This document shows positions 1-9,607 of a stretch of DNA of 64,000 nt, piece by piece (the first letter of the stretch is position 1; the number at the start of each line of letters is the position of its first letter). The stretch is from assembly GCA_945859605.1 (NCBI GenBank), contig OX243825.1, positions 28,214,412-28,278,411 on the forward strand. Direction: 5' to 3'. The position numbers and the translations under genes are program-made. Below the pieces are notes generated by a model. The model worked only from the letters and a program-made list of their open reading frames with translations. It did not search any database and was not told the origin of the DNA. Source of the stretch: Lumbricus rubellus. Its lineage: Eukaryota; Annelida; Clitellata; Crassiclitellata; Lumbricidae.

Positions 1-1
1 G

Positions 2-415
2 CTATTTGCATGCAATAAGAATCTTGAAACGCACATGACCATGTGCAGTGAACATAATGCATGCAAATGCTTGCCATGCCAAAATACAGTTTCCTCAAGA
101 AAGTGCAAGTCCGAACTGACTAAGTCAGGTAGGAGATCCCATGTATTTTCTGAATATGTCAATTGTCTTGATGGAAAAGAGTTGTCTTCATCAGAAGCGA
201 TGAGTACGATAGTGTCGAGTATAATGCCAGTTGTGGATGAAAAACAACTTTCTGAAGATCGATCGACAGCCTGTTTTGACATTAATAGCCATTTTGATTT
301 GAGACCTTTTGGTTGTGGAATGTGTGATGAATTGTTTGAAATCGAAAAGGAATTTATGGAACATTGTTTCCATCACTACGACAATGCTTCTTGGAAAATC
401 CACACTTTCTTTTAA
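2..415 (+). CDS. ZNF1: 3' end of a C2H2 zinc-finger gene (partial)
   Basis: The frame is open from the first bases of the window and ends at a TAA at 413-415, so only the last 138 codons are present. They begin inside a last, atypical finger ([15 protein letters not shown], with Cys in place of the final His) and continue into the C-terminal tail shared by all units here. That tail contains a Ser/Lys-rich stretch and a final CGMC...HCFHH motif that can form one more zinc site. The translation is identical to the end of ZNF2. The protein is presumably a nuclear DNA-binding factor, from the finger family alone. No poly(A) signal AATAAA is seen just downstream (a CATAAA is). Confidence 0.8.
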   Translation, partial: LFACNKNLETHMTMCSEHNACKCLPCQNTVSSRKCKSELTKSGRRSHVFSEYVNCLDGKELSSSEAMSTIVSSIMPVVDEKQLSEDRSTACFDINSHFDLRPFGCGMCDELFEIEKEFMEHCFHHYDNASWKIHTFF

Positions 416-598
416 CTATCTTAAACTACCTTTTGAGTTCTTTTTCTTGAACACTGGATGCAGATTATGCTGCAGTTTCAGGTTGATTTGACATTCATAA
501 ATTTTTGTTCGATGGTCACCTAAAACACAGCAGCAATTTCTAGACTTTCTGCTCTTATAATGATGTTATTTGTGATTTACTTTTGGTGTGCTTGCATA
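416..598. other. ZNF1 3' flank, shared with the other units
   Basis: It carries the block beginning with ACACTGGATGCAGATTATGC and ending at CTTGCATA, also found after ZNF2, ZNF3 and ZNF4. It is probably 3' UTR. It is interrupted by the hAT-like element that starts at 599 and resumes at 1757. Confidence 0.6.
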
Positions 599-1748
599 TA
601 GGGATGTTAATATCGGTTTTTTCTTAAATCCGATTATCGGTTTGTAAAAACCGGTTTAAAACCGGTTATCGGTTTTTTATTGCCTCTCGGAAATGCTAGA
701 TATGATATAATTCAAAGTAATCAATGTAGAGAATTATGTAACGCAAAGTGTGTACACGCGAAATTAAGTATTCAAAACGAATTCTTTAGTTCTAATTAAA
801 GATTCAAAATGGACATAATTACACTGTATGTTTCTATTAAATCTTCATAATACAACATAAATAAAAGATATTCATAATAAACACGTCTTTAGTCTAAGTT
901 ACAAAACAGAAAGAAACTCTACAAAACAAATCGAAAATTAACGGTTTCCGACCATGCTTCCTATATATAAACAGATCATAGATCTAGGAATAGATTAGCG
1001 AAAATTCCATAGAGTAAAAAACGTAGGTATATAATATTCGTCCAATAGCAATATTCGGACAGCAAGGGCCGGTTTCAACTCTGATAGTAATTATTATATA
1101 TGAGGTCGTTGATAACTCAGCCGATTGGAGATCAGACAGATGAATTTCGGGCTGACGTATATTATACAACGACGATATTATAAGCTCATCTATAGTTCTA
1201 AATATAGATATTGATGCACTCAACCGACAGACTGATGAAAATATGCAACTTTTGTAGAACAATTATTAATTTTGTGACCTATATTAAGTAACTTACCAAA
1301 TATATACTTGCTCTATAAAAGTTGCTAAAATATTGCAAGGACGCGTGACGTCATTGGAATGCGTGTACACACGGCGGAAGCGAGAGTTAAATACGAAATT
1401 TCAATGGTATTAGGTAGATTTTCAAAAATGTATATAAAATCACCGGATCGTTCTAGAACATCGAGAATAGGTGCGTTTGAATACTAAATTATGTGCTATA
1501 TACGATTATACGCACGTATTAAAAGTTTTACGCTCGGAGCAAGTGAGTTATTCCGGTCAAATACCAAAATATGGGATGAAAGTTCGAATGTAATCTAAGC
1601 ACTATGCATAATTTTTTTGCATTACTGGTAATTATTGCTGCAATAATGATAAGAAAAATTAATACGATTATCGGTTGGTCAATTATGAAAACCGGTTACC
1701 GGATTCAGAACCGGTAACCGGATTTCCGGTTTTCGTTTAACATCCCTA
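599..1748. mobile_element. hAT-like non-autonomous transposon, 1150 bp (copy 1)
   Basis: The ends are TAGGGATGTTAA and its reverse complement TTAACATCCCTA, followed inward by CCGGTTTT/AACCGG-rich subterminal repeats. It is flanked by a perfect 8-bp target duplication CTTGCATA (591-598 and 1749-1756). The 3' flanks of ZNF3 (near 40,922) and ZNF4 (near 57,442) have one uninterrupted CTTGCATAT, which is the empty site. An 8-bp duplication and TAGGG/CAGGG ends are hAT hallmarks. No transposase reading frame is present, so it would depend on an element elsewhere. The short minus-strand frame at 984-1262 has no recognisable domain. Confidence 0.85.
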
Positions 1749-1756
1749 CTTGCATA

Positions 1757-2280
1757 TCTCGGAGTTAAGTTTATTTCAGAAAATGCCATGCTTTGATTTT
1801 TGTGTGTGTTAAAATCCAACTGACAAAAACAGTCTGCATTTCCTATTTTTAAGGTCGGCACTGAAATGCTTCACTTTTATGTTGTGGCAGTAGCCTATTA
1901 AACTGAGCATCATTCCAGTAATCTCAAAACAGGAAGTAATGAATTGTGTAAAATCCAGTGAGTTAAGCTATTCCGGATTACCACGCATTATACACCTATG
2001 AACACTTGTTTTCGTCTTTGAGTCTAATCTCTAACAGTCGTTTAATCAAGCGACGTTGTGGATTTGCAAGTGGTAATAATAAGGTACTTCCTGTTGTACA
2101 TTGTATATATACATATTTTGTTCATCATTTAGGCCCTAAACATTGCTCATATCACGTTATGCATACAACATACGTGTAATTTAAGTTGTGTTATTTTAAC
2201 TTGTAGGCTTTTGTAGCACACGCATTGCATCATATTAAATTTTAGTTTAGTGTGTTACCTCGAATTTCGGAATGTAATAT
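1757..2280. other. ZNF1 3' flank continued
   Basis: The block resumes after the hAT-like insertion and matches sequence after ZNF3 and ZNF4 (for example AAACAGGAAGTAATGAATTGTG). I see no coding frame. This marks how far the duplicated gene unit extends downstream of the coding sequence. Confidence 0.5.
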
Positions 2281-2345
2281 CCAGGGGAAAGGACATTAAC
2301 CCAACCCCGGACCCCCTCCTGGAAGAAACCCCCTGAACAAAAGCC
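2281..2345. repeat. Remnant of the C-rich fold-back arm
   Basis: A short run of GGACATTAACCC / CCCGGACCCCC / GAAACCCCCTG units resembles the 17-bp C-rich outer repeats of the fold-back element at 18272-18917, including its GGACATTAACCC variant. Only one arm is recognisable, so it is a decayed fragment. Confidence 0.4.
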
Positions 2346-2414
2346 GCCAAGGGTAGACAACTCCTGGTAGAACATACTGTGCATAAGTTTGGGCATATAT
2401 CAAGTTTTAGATGG

Positions 2415-2845
2415 GAAAAACTGCACTAGTTGCCTATGCAAAAACGTATTGAGTTTAAGATTCTAATGCTCATGCGTAATTGCATAGCAGGCCAAGCTCC
2501 GATCTATCTTATGGAATTTTGTGTGCCTGTGCTATCCATTCCAGGCTGTAGATTCCTTCGCTCTGCAACTGCAACGCATGGTGACCTGGTTGTCTCTGTC
2601 AGGCTATGGCTCGATCTTCCACAGTGTTGTATAGCTCTAAGCTTCTAAGTATTTGGTCGGTCCGTCTTTCTGTAAAAAGTTACCTATTAGTCTCCGTAAT
2701 GAACTTCTTTGTTTTTCTTTGCCTCTTTTCCGCAAGCGTTTGAAAACCATTCTCTTTGATTATGGTTTGGTGTCAGGTGGGGAGCGCCTCTGAGGAGTTC
2801 TCTGAAGTGGCGCTATATAAATGTTTGATTAAAATTACAAATACA
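2415..2845 (+). mobile_element. L2-type LINE, 3' end fragment
   Basis: Translation gives the typical end of an L2/CR1-group reverse transcriptase ORF (LH*LPMQKRIEFKI, then QAPIYLMEF and LRSAT), with an in-frame stop in the LHWLP motif. It is followed by the 3' UTR signature GGGAGCGCCTCTGAG and GGCGCTATATAAATG. The tail runs into CATA repeats. It is 5'-truncated and dead. Confidence 0.75.
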
Positions 2846-2865
2846 TACATACACACATGCATATA

Positions 2866-3271
2866 CACTGTGTCCCAATAAATCGGGCGACCTTTTTATA
2901 ATGTGAATAAAACAGGCAAATCTTAATTGATTTTCAAAATTTCAAAACTTTTTATCCTGAGATAATTATCTTACACTGATTCAAATATAAAGTTTCTGGC
3001 ATGAATATTGACGTCACAATCACGTCATTTGCATGAGAGAATTCAAATGTTAAGTACCGAACACAACGATTTTTGTTGACATTTGGTTTCGATATGTAAA
3101 TTAACGACGTCATTATGACGTAATTTTATAGTGAGGGCCGTTCATAAATTACCAATTTGTAGATAAATATCTCAGGTTAAAAACGGTTTTAAAATTTTGA
3201 CAATCGATGAATATTATTTAACTGTTTTATTCACATTATAAAAAGGGTTCCCGATTTATTGGGACACAGTG
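2866..3271. mobile_element. mariner/Tc1-like MITE, 406 bp (copy 1)
   Basis: Terminal inverted repeats start CACTGTGTCCCAATAAATCG and extend about 45 bp (GTGAATAAAACAG on the inner side) with few mismatches. The element is flanked by TA on both sides. It has no coding capacity. TA duplication and a CACTG-type end fit the mariner/Tc1 superfamily. Confidence 0.75.
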
Positions 3272-3280
3272 TATATATAT

Positions 3281-3318
<38 letters not shown>

Positions 3319-3529
3319 AACATGTATACATGCATAAATCGTTTGTATGTATGTATGTATGTATGTATGTATGTATGTATGTATGTATGTATGTATGTAT
3401 GAATATATGTATGTAATTATTTATGCATGCATGCAGTATATATGTGTGTATGTATGTATGTATGTATGTATGTATGTATGTATGTATGTATGTATGTATG
3501 TATGTATGTATGTATGTATGTATGTATTG
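3272..3529. repeat. (TA)n and (GTAT)n microsatellites
   Basis: An alternating TA tract (about 3272-3313) is followed by two GTAT tracts (about 3344-3401 and 3447-3528) split by a short degenerate spacer. Frames reading YVCM or THTYI on either strand are repeat artefacts. Confidence 0.95.
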
Positions 3530-3544
3530 GTCATAATGTAGCAC

Positions 3545-3672
3545 AACAGAGTTCGTCAAGCACTTGTCTCTGAATGTGTATTTGTTGTTGTTGTCAAGGC
3601 GCCCTTGTAGCAGCATGGCCGAGTTACGGCGCCATATAAATTGTCTATTATTATTATTAGTATTATTATGTA
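3545..3672 (+). mobile_element. Short retroelement tail ending GGCGCCATATAAATTG
   Basis: The sequence TAGCAGCATGGCCGAGTTAC followed by GGCGCCATATAAATTG and TATTATT repeats looks like the 3' end of a SINE or LINE. An inverted relative lies at 58330-58375. The body is missing. Confidence 0.45.
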
Positions 3673-3808
3673 TTAGGGAAATTTAATAAACAGAAAACGT
3701 AACAATGAAGGATAGTGATGTAAATTATCTCATATATTATAATTTATTTTTTTATAATTAAACACATTTATTCACTTAAACAAACATTACAAACATGACA
3801 CATCAATT

Positions 3809-3968
3809 TCAATGAGGGCAAACGCCCTCATCCATGTCCTTTAGGGGCTTAACAAAAGAACCTGAAAAGGCCACCGCGTTAAATCGTAGTATAGTTTTGG
3901 AAATCCGTTGGAACAAAAAGTTTGATTCCCGGGATTCTCCTGTAGCTTCTGTAAGACGACGACCCAAA
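3809..3968 (-). pseudogene. RLE-type LINE, third copy: C-terminal remnant
   Basis: On the minus strand, right after the (TAA)n tail of the complete element, an open frame reads LGRRLTEATGESRES then FLFQRISKTI and RFNAVAFSGSF before a TGA. It aligns with the last 50 residues of the 991-residue protein (LGRRMTAVSGDPRET, LFQRLSICTQRFNAIAFRG) at roughly half identity. It is a 5'-truncated, older relative in the same orientation as the other two copies. Confidence 0.75.

Positions 3969-4046
<78 letters not shown>
3969..4046. repeat. (TTA)n, the TAA tail of the complete RLE LINE
   Basis: A pure TTA tract on the + strand reads (TAA)n in the direction of the LINE that ends just upstream of it. It separates the complete copy from the third copy. 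Confidence 0.85.
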
Positions 4047-4047
<1 letters not shown>

Positions 4048-4178
4048 AGAATCATTTATTTCCGTTTCAAACAGTGCAACATCAATTAACTGTGCGCGAT
4101 GAACAGAGAGCGCCTGACAAACACAGGCATAATGTGCTAATTGTTTCGTTCAACTAAAACTGGTGTAAATTAGACAGA

Positions 4179-7154
4179 TCAGTCGTCCTCGACCCCGGTG
4201 AGTTGTGCGAATGTGCCTCTGAATGCTATGGCATTAAATCTCTGGGTGCAAATTGACAAACGTTGAAATAAGTGCAAAGTTTCCCGAGGGTCCCCAGAGA
4301 CGGCAGTCATTCGGCGCCCCAACTCCATCAAGAATTCACGTCCTGTCCGATTGAGGGGGCCCAGCGATTCGATGGCGATGGGGACGAAATCATGGGTGGT
4401 CGGAAGGGTTGAATATTTAGCGCACTTCCGGTTCGCGGCATGTTCGGCTGCTCCTCCAGGCATTGATGACGTAATGCTGAGGTAGGAGGTAGCACAGGTA
4501 TGGATGGATGTTGCATCCCATGCGACATACCTGCCCCTCGCCCAGGGGACCAATGTTGCTCCGTCCGGTCTCTTGCCGTCTGTGCGGATCAGGCCCGGTG
4601 GTTCTTTAGAGCTTGGAATGTCTGCTTTTACAAGAGCTCTCCAGATAGTGTCATTCAGAGCGAAGTGGCGTGCAGCTCTCCCTGCAGATCGTCGGCATAC
4701 AAGGCCGTGGTGGCCTCCAGGATCGGCGATCTCACCGCACTGACATTGATGCGGTGTACAGAGTTCGAGTCCCAGTCGGAGGCCGACTGCGACTCGCACG
4801 GCCTCATTGCTGAGACCCAATCCACAAGCGACCACGGGTACAGTCGAGAGCCAGTCTCCAGCGTGGGGCGATGTCACCGCGCCCAACCTTGCCCGGTTGA
4901 GTGGATCAGTGTTGGCAGACAACACTGCAGCCTTGTCAGCGTTAATCAAAGGCCTGTCCCAGGTCTTCTGGCTGGTAAGGGATGGCTCCTCTCCTTCCGG
5001 GTGCGATCTTTTTCGGGTCTCCATGATTTCCTCCACGTTTGCGTCGCTCCACAGTTCCTTGTTGAGCACGGCGTCCACGAGCGACTTGGTTGATGCAGCT
5101 GAGGCCAAATAGGCTGAAGAAGCCAGCATCGAAACGCGTCTGATCCCGAGTCCGCCGTCTCTGATCGGAAGAGTGGCCTGAATCCATTGCATATCGCTGA
5201 GCCCGATGTTGATGATCTTTTCCAGTCCAACCCGCATTTGTTGGTCCATCTTCGTCAATAACGGGTGGTTCCAGCACGGCGCTACTCTCAAGAGATATAT
5301 CATCTTCGCCGCTCCAAAGCACGATCGTAGCAGCATCAGTGCTGCCTGTGCTTGGAGACATTCCAGATCCTTCAAAGCTCGTTCAAGCGAATCGCAGTGC
5401 ACGAGGAGCGCTTCGTCCAGAGCATCCCCCTTGAACAGTGGGGCGCCAAGAAGGATCAAAGAGTTGCGGACCACCCTCCGGAAGCCATCGAATTCCTCGT
5501 CTCCTAGTTCGACTTCCGAGCAGTATTCGCATTTGTTTCTGTTCAAACGAATGCCGAGCGACGTTTCCAGCTCTTTCATAGCGGTCAGGTCCTGTCGTAC
5601 ATCTTCCAGCACTCCACCCAACGAGACGTCGTCGAGGAAGCCGAGTCTGAAACCCGACTGCAACGAACGGAGGGTCGACTGCAGCGGCAGACAGAAAAGC
5701 AGGGGACCCAAAGGGTCACCCTGTTGCGGCCCCATCTGTGAACGTACCACAAATTGTCCGAACTGTAGAAGGGACTGCGCCGAGTACGCCTGATGGATGA
5801 ATGCGTAAAGTTCCGGGATAGTTTCGTGAACTGCCTTTAACATGATATCCCTTCGCATAGTGTTAAAAGCGTTAGCAAAATCGAGCTTCACAAAGACGTG
5901 GTCCGAAGGCATATCCGAAACGTAACTTCTAGCGGCGCGAACCGCCGCCTCAGCGCCTCCCGATGCCGCTATGCCCACCTGGACTGGGGCGAAGAACGAT
6001 CCCAATCGAGCCAAAGCGTATTTGTTGGCGCACTTCGCCGCCAGTCTTCTCCAGACGTATCCGATCGCTATGGGCCGGAGTCCTCCTGACTTTTTGGAAA
6101 GGGCGATGAGAGTGCCCCCGAACAAGAGCTCACGTACCTCATGCGGGCACTCGCCCCTCAGCATCACATTGATGAAGCATGTGAGTGCTTGAAGGAGAGT
6201 CTCTGATGATTCGCGGTTGTTGAGCAGATCGAGCAGATGCTGAGGCCGCATTCCATCCGGCCCCCCGGAAGAGCCAACCGGAAACGATCTCACTGCGTCC
6301 GCAACTTCTTTCTCCGTCACCTGGAATGGAGCCGCCTGCGACACTTCTGGTAAATCTGCCAGATTAGCCGCCCAGTTATCCGTCGGATGCCTTTCCTGCA
6401 TGGCTGCAAAGGATTCAGGAGACGCCTTGACGGGGTGGTCTTGACTGCAGCGGATGCGGGTGGCGGCTCGAATGTTGCCCTCCTCGAGTTTGGCACCTAC
6501 AGCAGCCAGGCGAAGATCTTTAGCGCTCTTGTATCTCCGATCAACGCCATCCTCCCGCTCGCCTTCGTCTCTCGTTCGCAGGACATCATGGTTGTCGATA
6601 CGTTTCTTGATGACATTGGCCGTGTTTCGTTTGCGGCCCGCACGCGATGGCTGTGTCAGGATGTTTGAAGCAAACCAGATCAGTTTGCGCCATTCTTCGA
6701 TGCGGTCCGGATTGTTGTTTATAGACTGCAGAATGTCAGTGAGGGCCCTGGAACATGCGAATCGGGCCCCTCTCGGGATGTGCTTTAATACACTGCCGCT
6801 ATTTTGTCTCGGGTGCCGAACCAGACCATCATCTGCACCCACAGCATCGAACACCAGTTCCACGCCTGCTGGAACGCAGGAGCGAGAATTCCGTGGGGAC
6901 GACACCGGTGGCCCCTCGCCGGCTTCTTCCGATACCGAACCACCTTCGACCTGACCTCTTTGCGCCTGCGCCGAGGTTAGCGGCGGCTGCCGTGACCCCG
7001 GGCACGGGCTGTTCCGTGGACCGTGTAAGTGTACAGTGCCATCGCGCAGGTGTAATTGTCTGACTGCCAGGCAATGACTGCACACACCACTGGCCTTGTT
7101 TGTTGTGTACGCTTCGCCAACGCTGGTCTGTGATTGGCTGGACCGTCTCGACAT
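4179..7154 (-). CDS. Non-LTR retrotransposon protein with restriction-like endonuclease, 991 aa (copy 1)
   Basis: A single long frame carries the machinery of target-primed reverse transcription. Residues 25-51 form a CCHC knuckle (C25, C28, H44, C51). Reverse transcriptase motifs follow: LIALSKKSGGLRPIAIGY at 349-366, KLDFANAF with D425, PQQGDPLGPLLF at 476-487, and FLDDVSL with D508/D509, where FLDD replaces the usual F/Y-ADD. The C-terminal part has a second knuckle (C804, C806, H815 or H816, C820) and an RPD at 862-864 followed by D880, the layout of the R2/R4-type restriction-like endonuclease. About 1000 aa in one ORF is normal for that group. No stop or frameshift is seen, so it may be young. 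The G+C of this ORF is clearly above its surroundings. The clade is not assigned. Confidence 0.8.
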   Translation of the reverse strand: MSRRSSQSQTSVGEAYTTNKASGVCSHCLAVRQLHLRDGTVHLHGPRNSPCPGSRQPPLTSAQAQRGQVEGGSVSEEAGEGPPVSSPRNSRSCVPAGVELVFDAVGADDGLVRHPRQNSGSVLKHIPRGARFACSRALTDILQSINNNPDRIEEWRKLIWFASNILTQPSRAGRKRNTANVIKKRIDNHDVLRTRDEGEREDGVDRRYKSAKDLRLAAVGAKLEEGNIRAATRIRCSQDHPVKASPESFAAMQERHPTDNWAANLADLPEVSQAAPFQVTEKEVADAVRSFPVGSSGGPDGMRPQHLLDLLNNRESSETLLQALTCFINVMLRGECPHEVRELLFGGTLIALSKKSGGLRPIAIGYVWRRLAAKCANKYALARLGSFFAPVQVGIAASGGAEAAVRAARSYVSDMPSDHVFVKLDFANAFNTMRRDIMLKAVHETIPELYAFIHQAYSAQSLLQFGQFVVRSQMGPQQGDPLGPLLFCLPLQSTLRSLQSGFRLGFLDDVSLGGVLEDVRQDLTAMKELETSLGIRLNRNKCEYCSEVELGDEEFDGFRRVVRNSLILLGAPLFKGDALDEALLVHCDSLERALKDLECLQAQAALMLLRSCFGAAKMIYLLRVAPCWNHPLLTKMDQQMRVGLEKIINIGLSDMQWIQATLPIRDGGLGIRRVSMLASSAYLASAASTKSLVDAVLNKELWSDANVEEIMETRKRSHPEGEEPSLTSQKTWDRPLINADKAAVLSANTDPLNRARLGAVTSPHAGDWLSTVPVVACGLGLSNEAVRVAVGLRLGLELCTPHQCQCGEIADPGGHHGLVCRRSAGRAARHFALNDTIWRALVKADIPSSKEPPGLIRTDGKRPDGATLVPWARGRYVAWDATSIHTCATSYLSITSSMPGGAAEHAANRKCAKYSTLPTTHDFVPIAIESLGPLNRTGREFLMELGRRMTAVSGDPRETLHLFQRLSICTQRFNAIAFRGTFAQLTGVEDD

Positions 7155-7386
7155 GAATTTATCCTGTAATATCGCCCATCTGTGTTCAGTGTGTTGACCA
7201 TAAAAGTATCCAAAATATCCGAATAGAGTGAAACCTGACTAAACCAACCAGTTCCGACGAAAGTAGTTACCTAAACCGAGTGACAAAACTGGAAAAACTA
7301 TGTGAAAACGTGTTTAGAACTATTTAAATCCAGAGAAAACAGACGCAGAAGAATTCGACGACCACACCGAGCGAGGACCACGTGAC
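7155..7386 (-). other. 5' leader of the complete RLE LINE
   Basis: About 230 bp lie between the first ATG of the 991-codon frame and the (TAA)n tail of the next copy upstream. It has no frame of its own and is taken as the 5' UTR. Confidence 0.5.

Positions 7387-7480
<94 letters not shown>
7387..7480. repeat. (ATT)n, the TAA tail of the second RLE LINE copy
   Basis: The tract lies directly 3' of the truncated second copy and directly 5' of the complete copy, read on the minus strand. The complete element therefore sits inside or against this tail. Poly-Asn and poly-Ile frames here are artefacts. Confidence 0.9.
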
Positions 7481-8936
7481 GATATTCCAAGCAAATTGCT
7501 TGCATAATAATTGCATTGTATGTACAACATTTGAATGTAACTAGTCCGGAATTGTCAGGCTTCGTCTTCAGGGTTTGAACAGAAAGAGCCTCGGAAGGCC
7601 ACGGCATTAAAGCGCTGGATAGAAATCGACAAACGCTGGAAGAGATAGCAAGTTTCTCTAGACTCCCTTGAAAATTCGGAAAGACATCTTCCAAGATCTT
7701 TGACGAAAACAAGACCGCTTTCGTTGATTGGACCTAGGGTCTCAAAGGCCAGCGGCACAAATAAGTAGGTTTTGGACAGTTCACTGTACTTCGCATTCTT
7801 TCTGGTGGCAGCCAGCTCAGCCGCCGCTCCAGCTGCGCCCGATGTTGAGCTACTTAAGGTAAGATGGAGCCACGGTGTCCGTCACTGTGACATCCCAAAC
7901 GAGACTACGGCCTCCGCTCCATGGAATTAGAGTCATCCCATCGGGACGCTTTCCGTCCGACCTCAGCAAACCGGATGGCTCTTTAATGTTGGGGACGCCG
8001 GCACGAGTCAGACTGCGACTAATCAGGTCGTTCAGGACGGTGTCACGACAACTCGTCTACCGACAACTCGTCTAACGACAAGTGGTCTCCGGACAATTCG
8101 TCTAACGACAACTGGTCTACTGACAACTTATCCAGCGCCTGAGAAATGGAAGCTGGATGATAGTTTTTAGAGGTGAAATGGAGGTTGGATTGATGAGAAA
8201 ACGCAAGAGAAATGGAATCTGGATGATGGTTCTCTTACAGGTGAAATAGAAGCTGGATTGACGAAAGTAACGCATGATAAATAAAAGCTGGATGAAGGTA
8301 TTTCTAGATCTGAAATGGAAGCTGGATTGATAAGACAACCGCTTAAGTAATGGAAGCTGGATGAAGGTATTTTTATATATGAAATAGAAGCTGGATTGAC
8401 TAAAATAACATGCGAGAAATAGAAGCTGAATGAAGGTATTTTTAGATTTGACGTAGAAATGGATGCATGTTGGAATACATGAATAAAAATCATCAATCCA
8501 GCTTCCATTTAAGCAAAAACAACACTTTCGTAAATCCAGCTTCTATTTCAGCAATACTATTCGTCAGTAGACCAGTTGTCGTTAGACCAATTGTCCGGAG
8601 ACGAGTTGTCGTTAGACGAGTTGTCGGTAGACCAGTTGTCGTGGAACCGTTCAGGACGGCGTGTCTGGCGATCCTGCCCGGACCGAGACAACAGGACAGG
8701 CCGTGGGAGCCATCCGCTGTAACCACCGCCCCACAAGGACATGCGTGTGGCTCGCATAAACCCACTCCAAGGCGGAGGCTTACAGCTATCCTCACCGCTT
8801 CGTCGTCCAGCCTCAAACCACACGACGAAATTGGCAGCGCAAACAACCAGTCGCCGCTGTGAGGCGCAGCGACAGCTTTAATGCGTGCTCGATGGTATGC
8901 GTCAGTGTGGATGGTGAGCAGTGATTCGACCACCTT

Positions 8937-8937
<1 letters not shown>
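7481..8937 (-). pseudogene. RLE-type LINE, second copy: 5'-truncated, split by a fold-back element
   Basis: The minus strand encodes the C-terminal quarter of a relative of the 991-aa protein, starting near its residue 740 (HTDAYHRARIKAV, SGDWLFALPISSCGL, CPCGAVVTADGSHGLSCC). It continues on the far side of the fold-back insertion (8039-8648) with LISRSLTRAGVPNIKEPSG, then DGKRPDGMTLIPWSGGR and VWDVTVTDT, which keep the RPD and D of the endonuclease. Removing the insertion plus one 9-bp target copy restores the frame exactly (ARHAVLN then DLISRS). One frameshift follows near 7858, and the coding ends at 7555 after FNAVAFRGSF. Confidence 0.8.
8039..8648. mobile_element. FB1-A: TU-like fold-back transposon, 610 bp
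   Basis: The ends are GGTGTCACGACAACTCG on the left and CAGTTGTCGTGGAACC on the right. The outer domains are about six tandem 15-bp units (CGACAACTCGTCTAA type) on the left and their inverted copies on the right. Inside, a core like GGAAGCTGGATTGATGAAA recurs nine times in one orientation (core starts near 8152, 8184, 8218, 8252, 8287, 8321, 8356, 8390 and 8425) and twice inverted. It is flanked by a perfect 9-bp duplication GTTCAGGAC (8030-8038 and 8649-8657). The layout matches the sea-urchin TU elements as I remember them. No transposase is present. Confidence 0.85.
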
Positions 8938-9223
<286 letters not shown>

Positions 9224-9607
9224 GGTTCCACGACAACTCGTCTACCGACAACTCGTCTAACGACAACTCGTCTCCGGACAATTGGTCTAACGACAACTGG
9301 TCTACTGACGAATAGTATTGATGAAATAGAAGCTGGATTTACGAAAATGTTTTTTTTTGCTTAAATGGAAGCTGGATTGATGATTTTCATTCATGTATTC
9401 CAACATGCACCCATTTCTACTTCAAATCTGAAAATACCTTCATTCAGCTTCTATTTCTCGCCTGTTATTTTAGTCAATCCAGCTTTTATTTCATATATAA
9501 AAAATATCCTCATCCAGCTTCCATTACTTTAGCGGTTTTCTGATCAATCCAGCTTCCATTTCTGATCTAGAAATACCTTCATCCAGCTTTTATTTATCAT
9601 GCGTTAA

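Noticed and set aside
984..1262. 92-codon frame inside the first hAT-like element
   Set aside because: No resemblance to a hAT transposase or other domain, and too short for one.
3834..4157. Frame with a long poly-Tyr run
   Set aside because: Translation of the TTA microsatellite; similar poly-Ile and poly-Asn frames at 7298-7530 and 8881-9111 are also artefacts.
4500..7063. Plus-strand frames of 60-197 codons opposite the RLE LINE
   Set aside because: Shadows of a G+C-rich coding sequence on the other strand; no family features.
8145..8435. Regular core-plus-spacer array that resembles CRISPR
   Set aside because: The genome is eukaryotic, there are no cas genes, spacers alternate between two types and recur in every FB1 copy, and the array lies within a transposon with target duplications.
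8117..8508. Overlapping minus-strand frames with repeated SSFH / NPASIS motifs
   Set aside because: Direct translation of the ~34-bp array within FB1; the same peptides recur wherever the array occurs.
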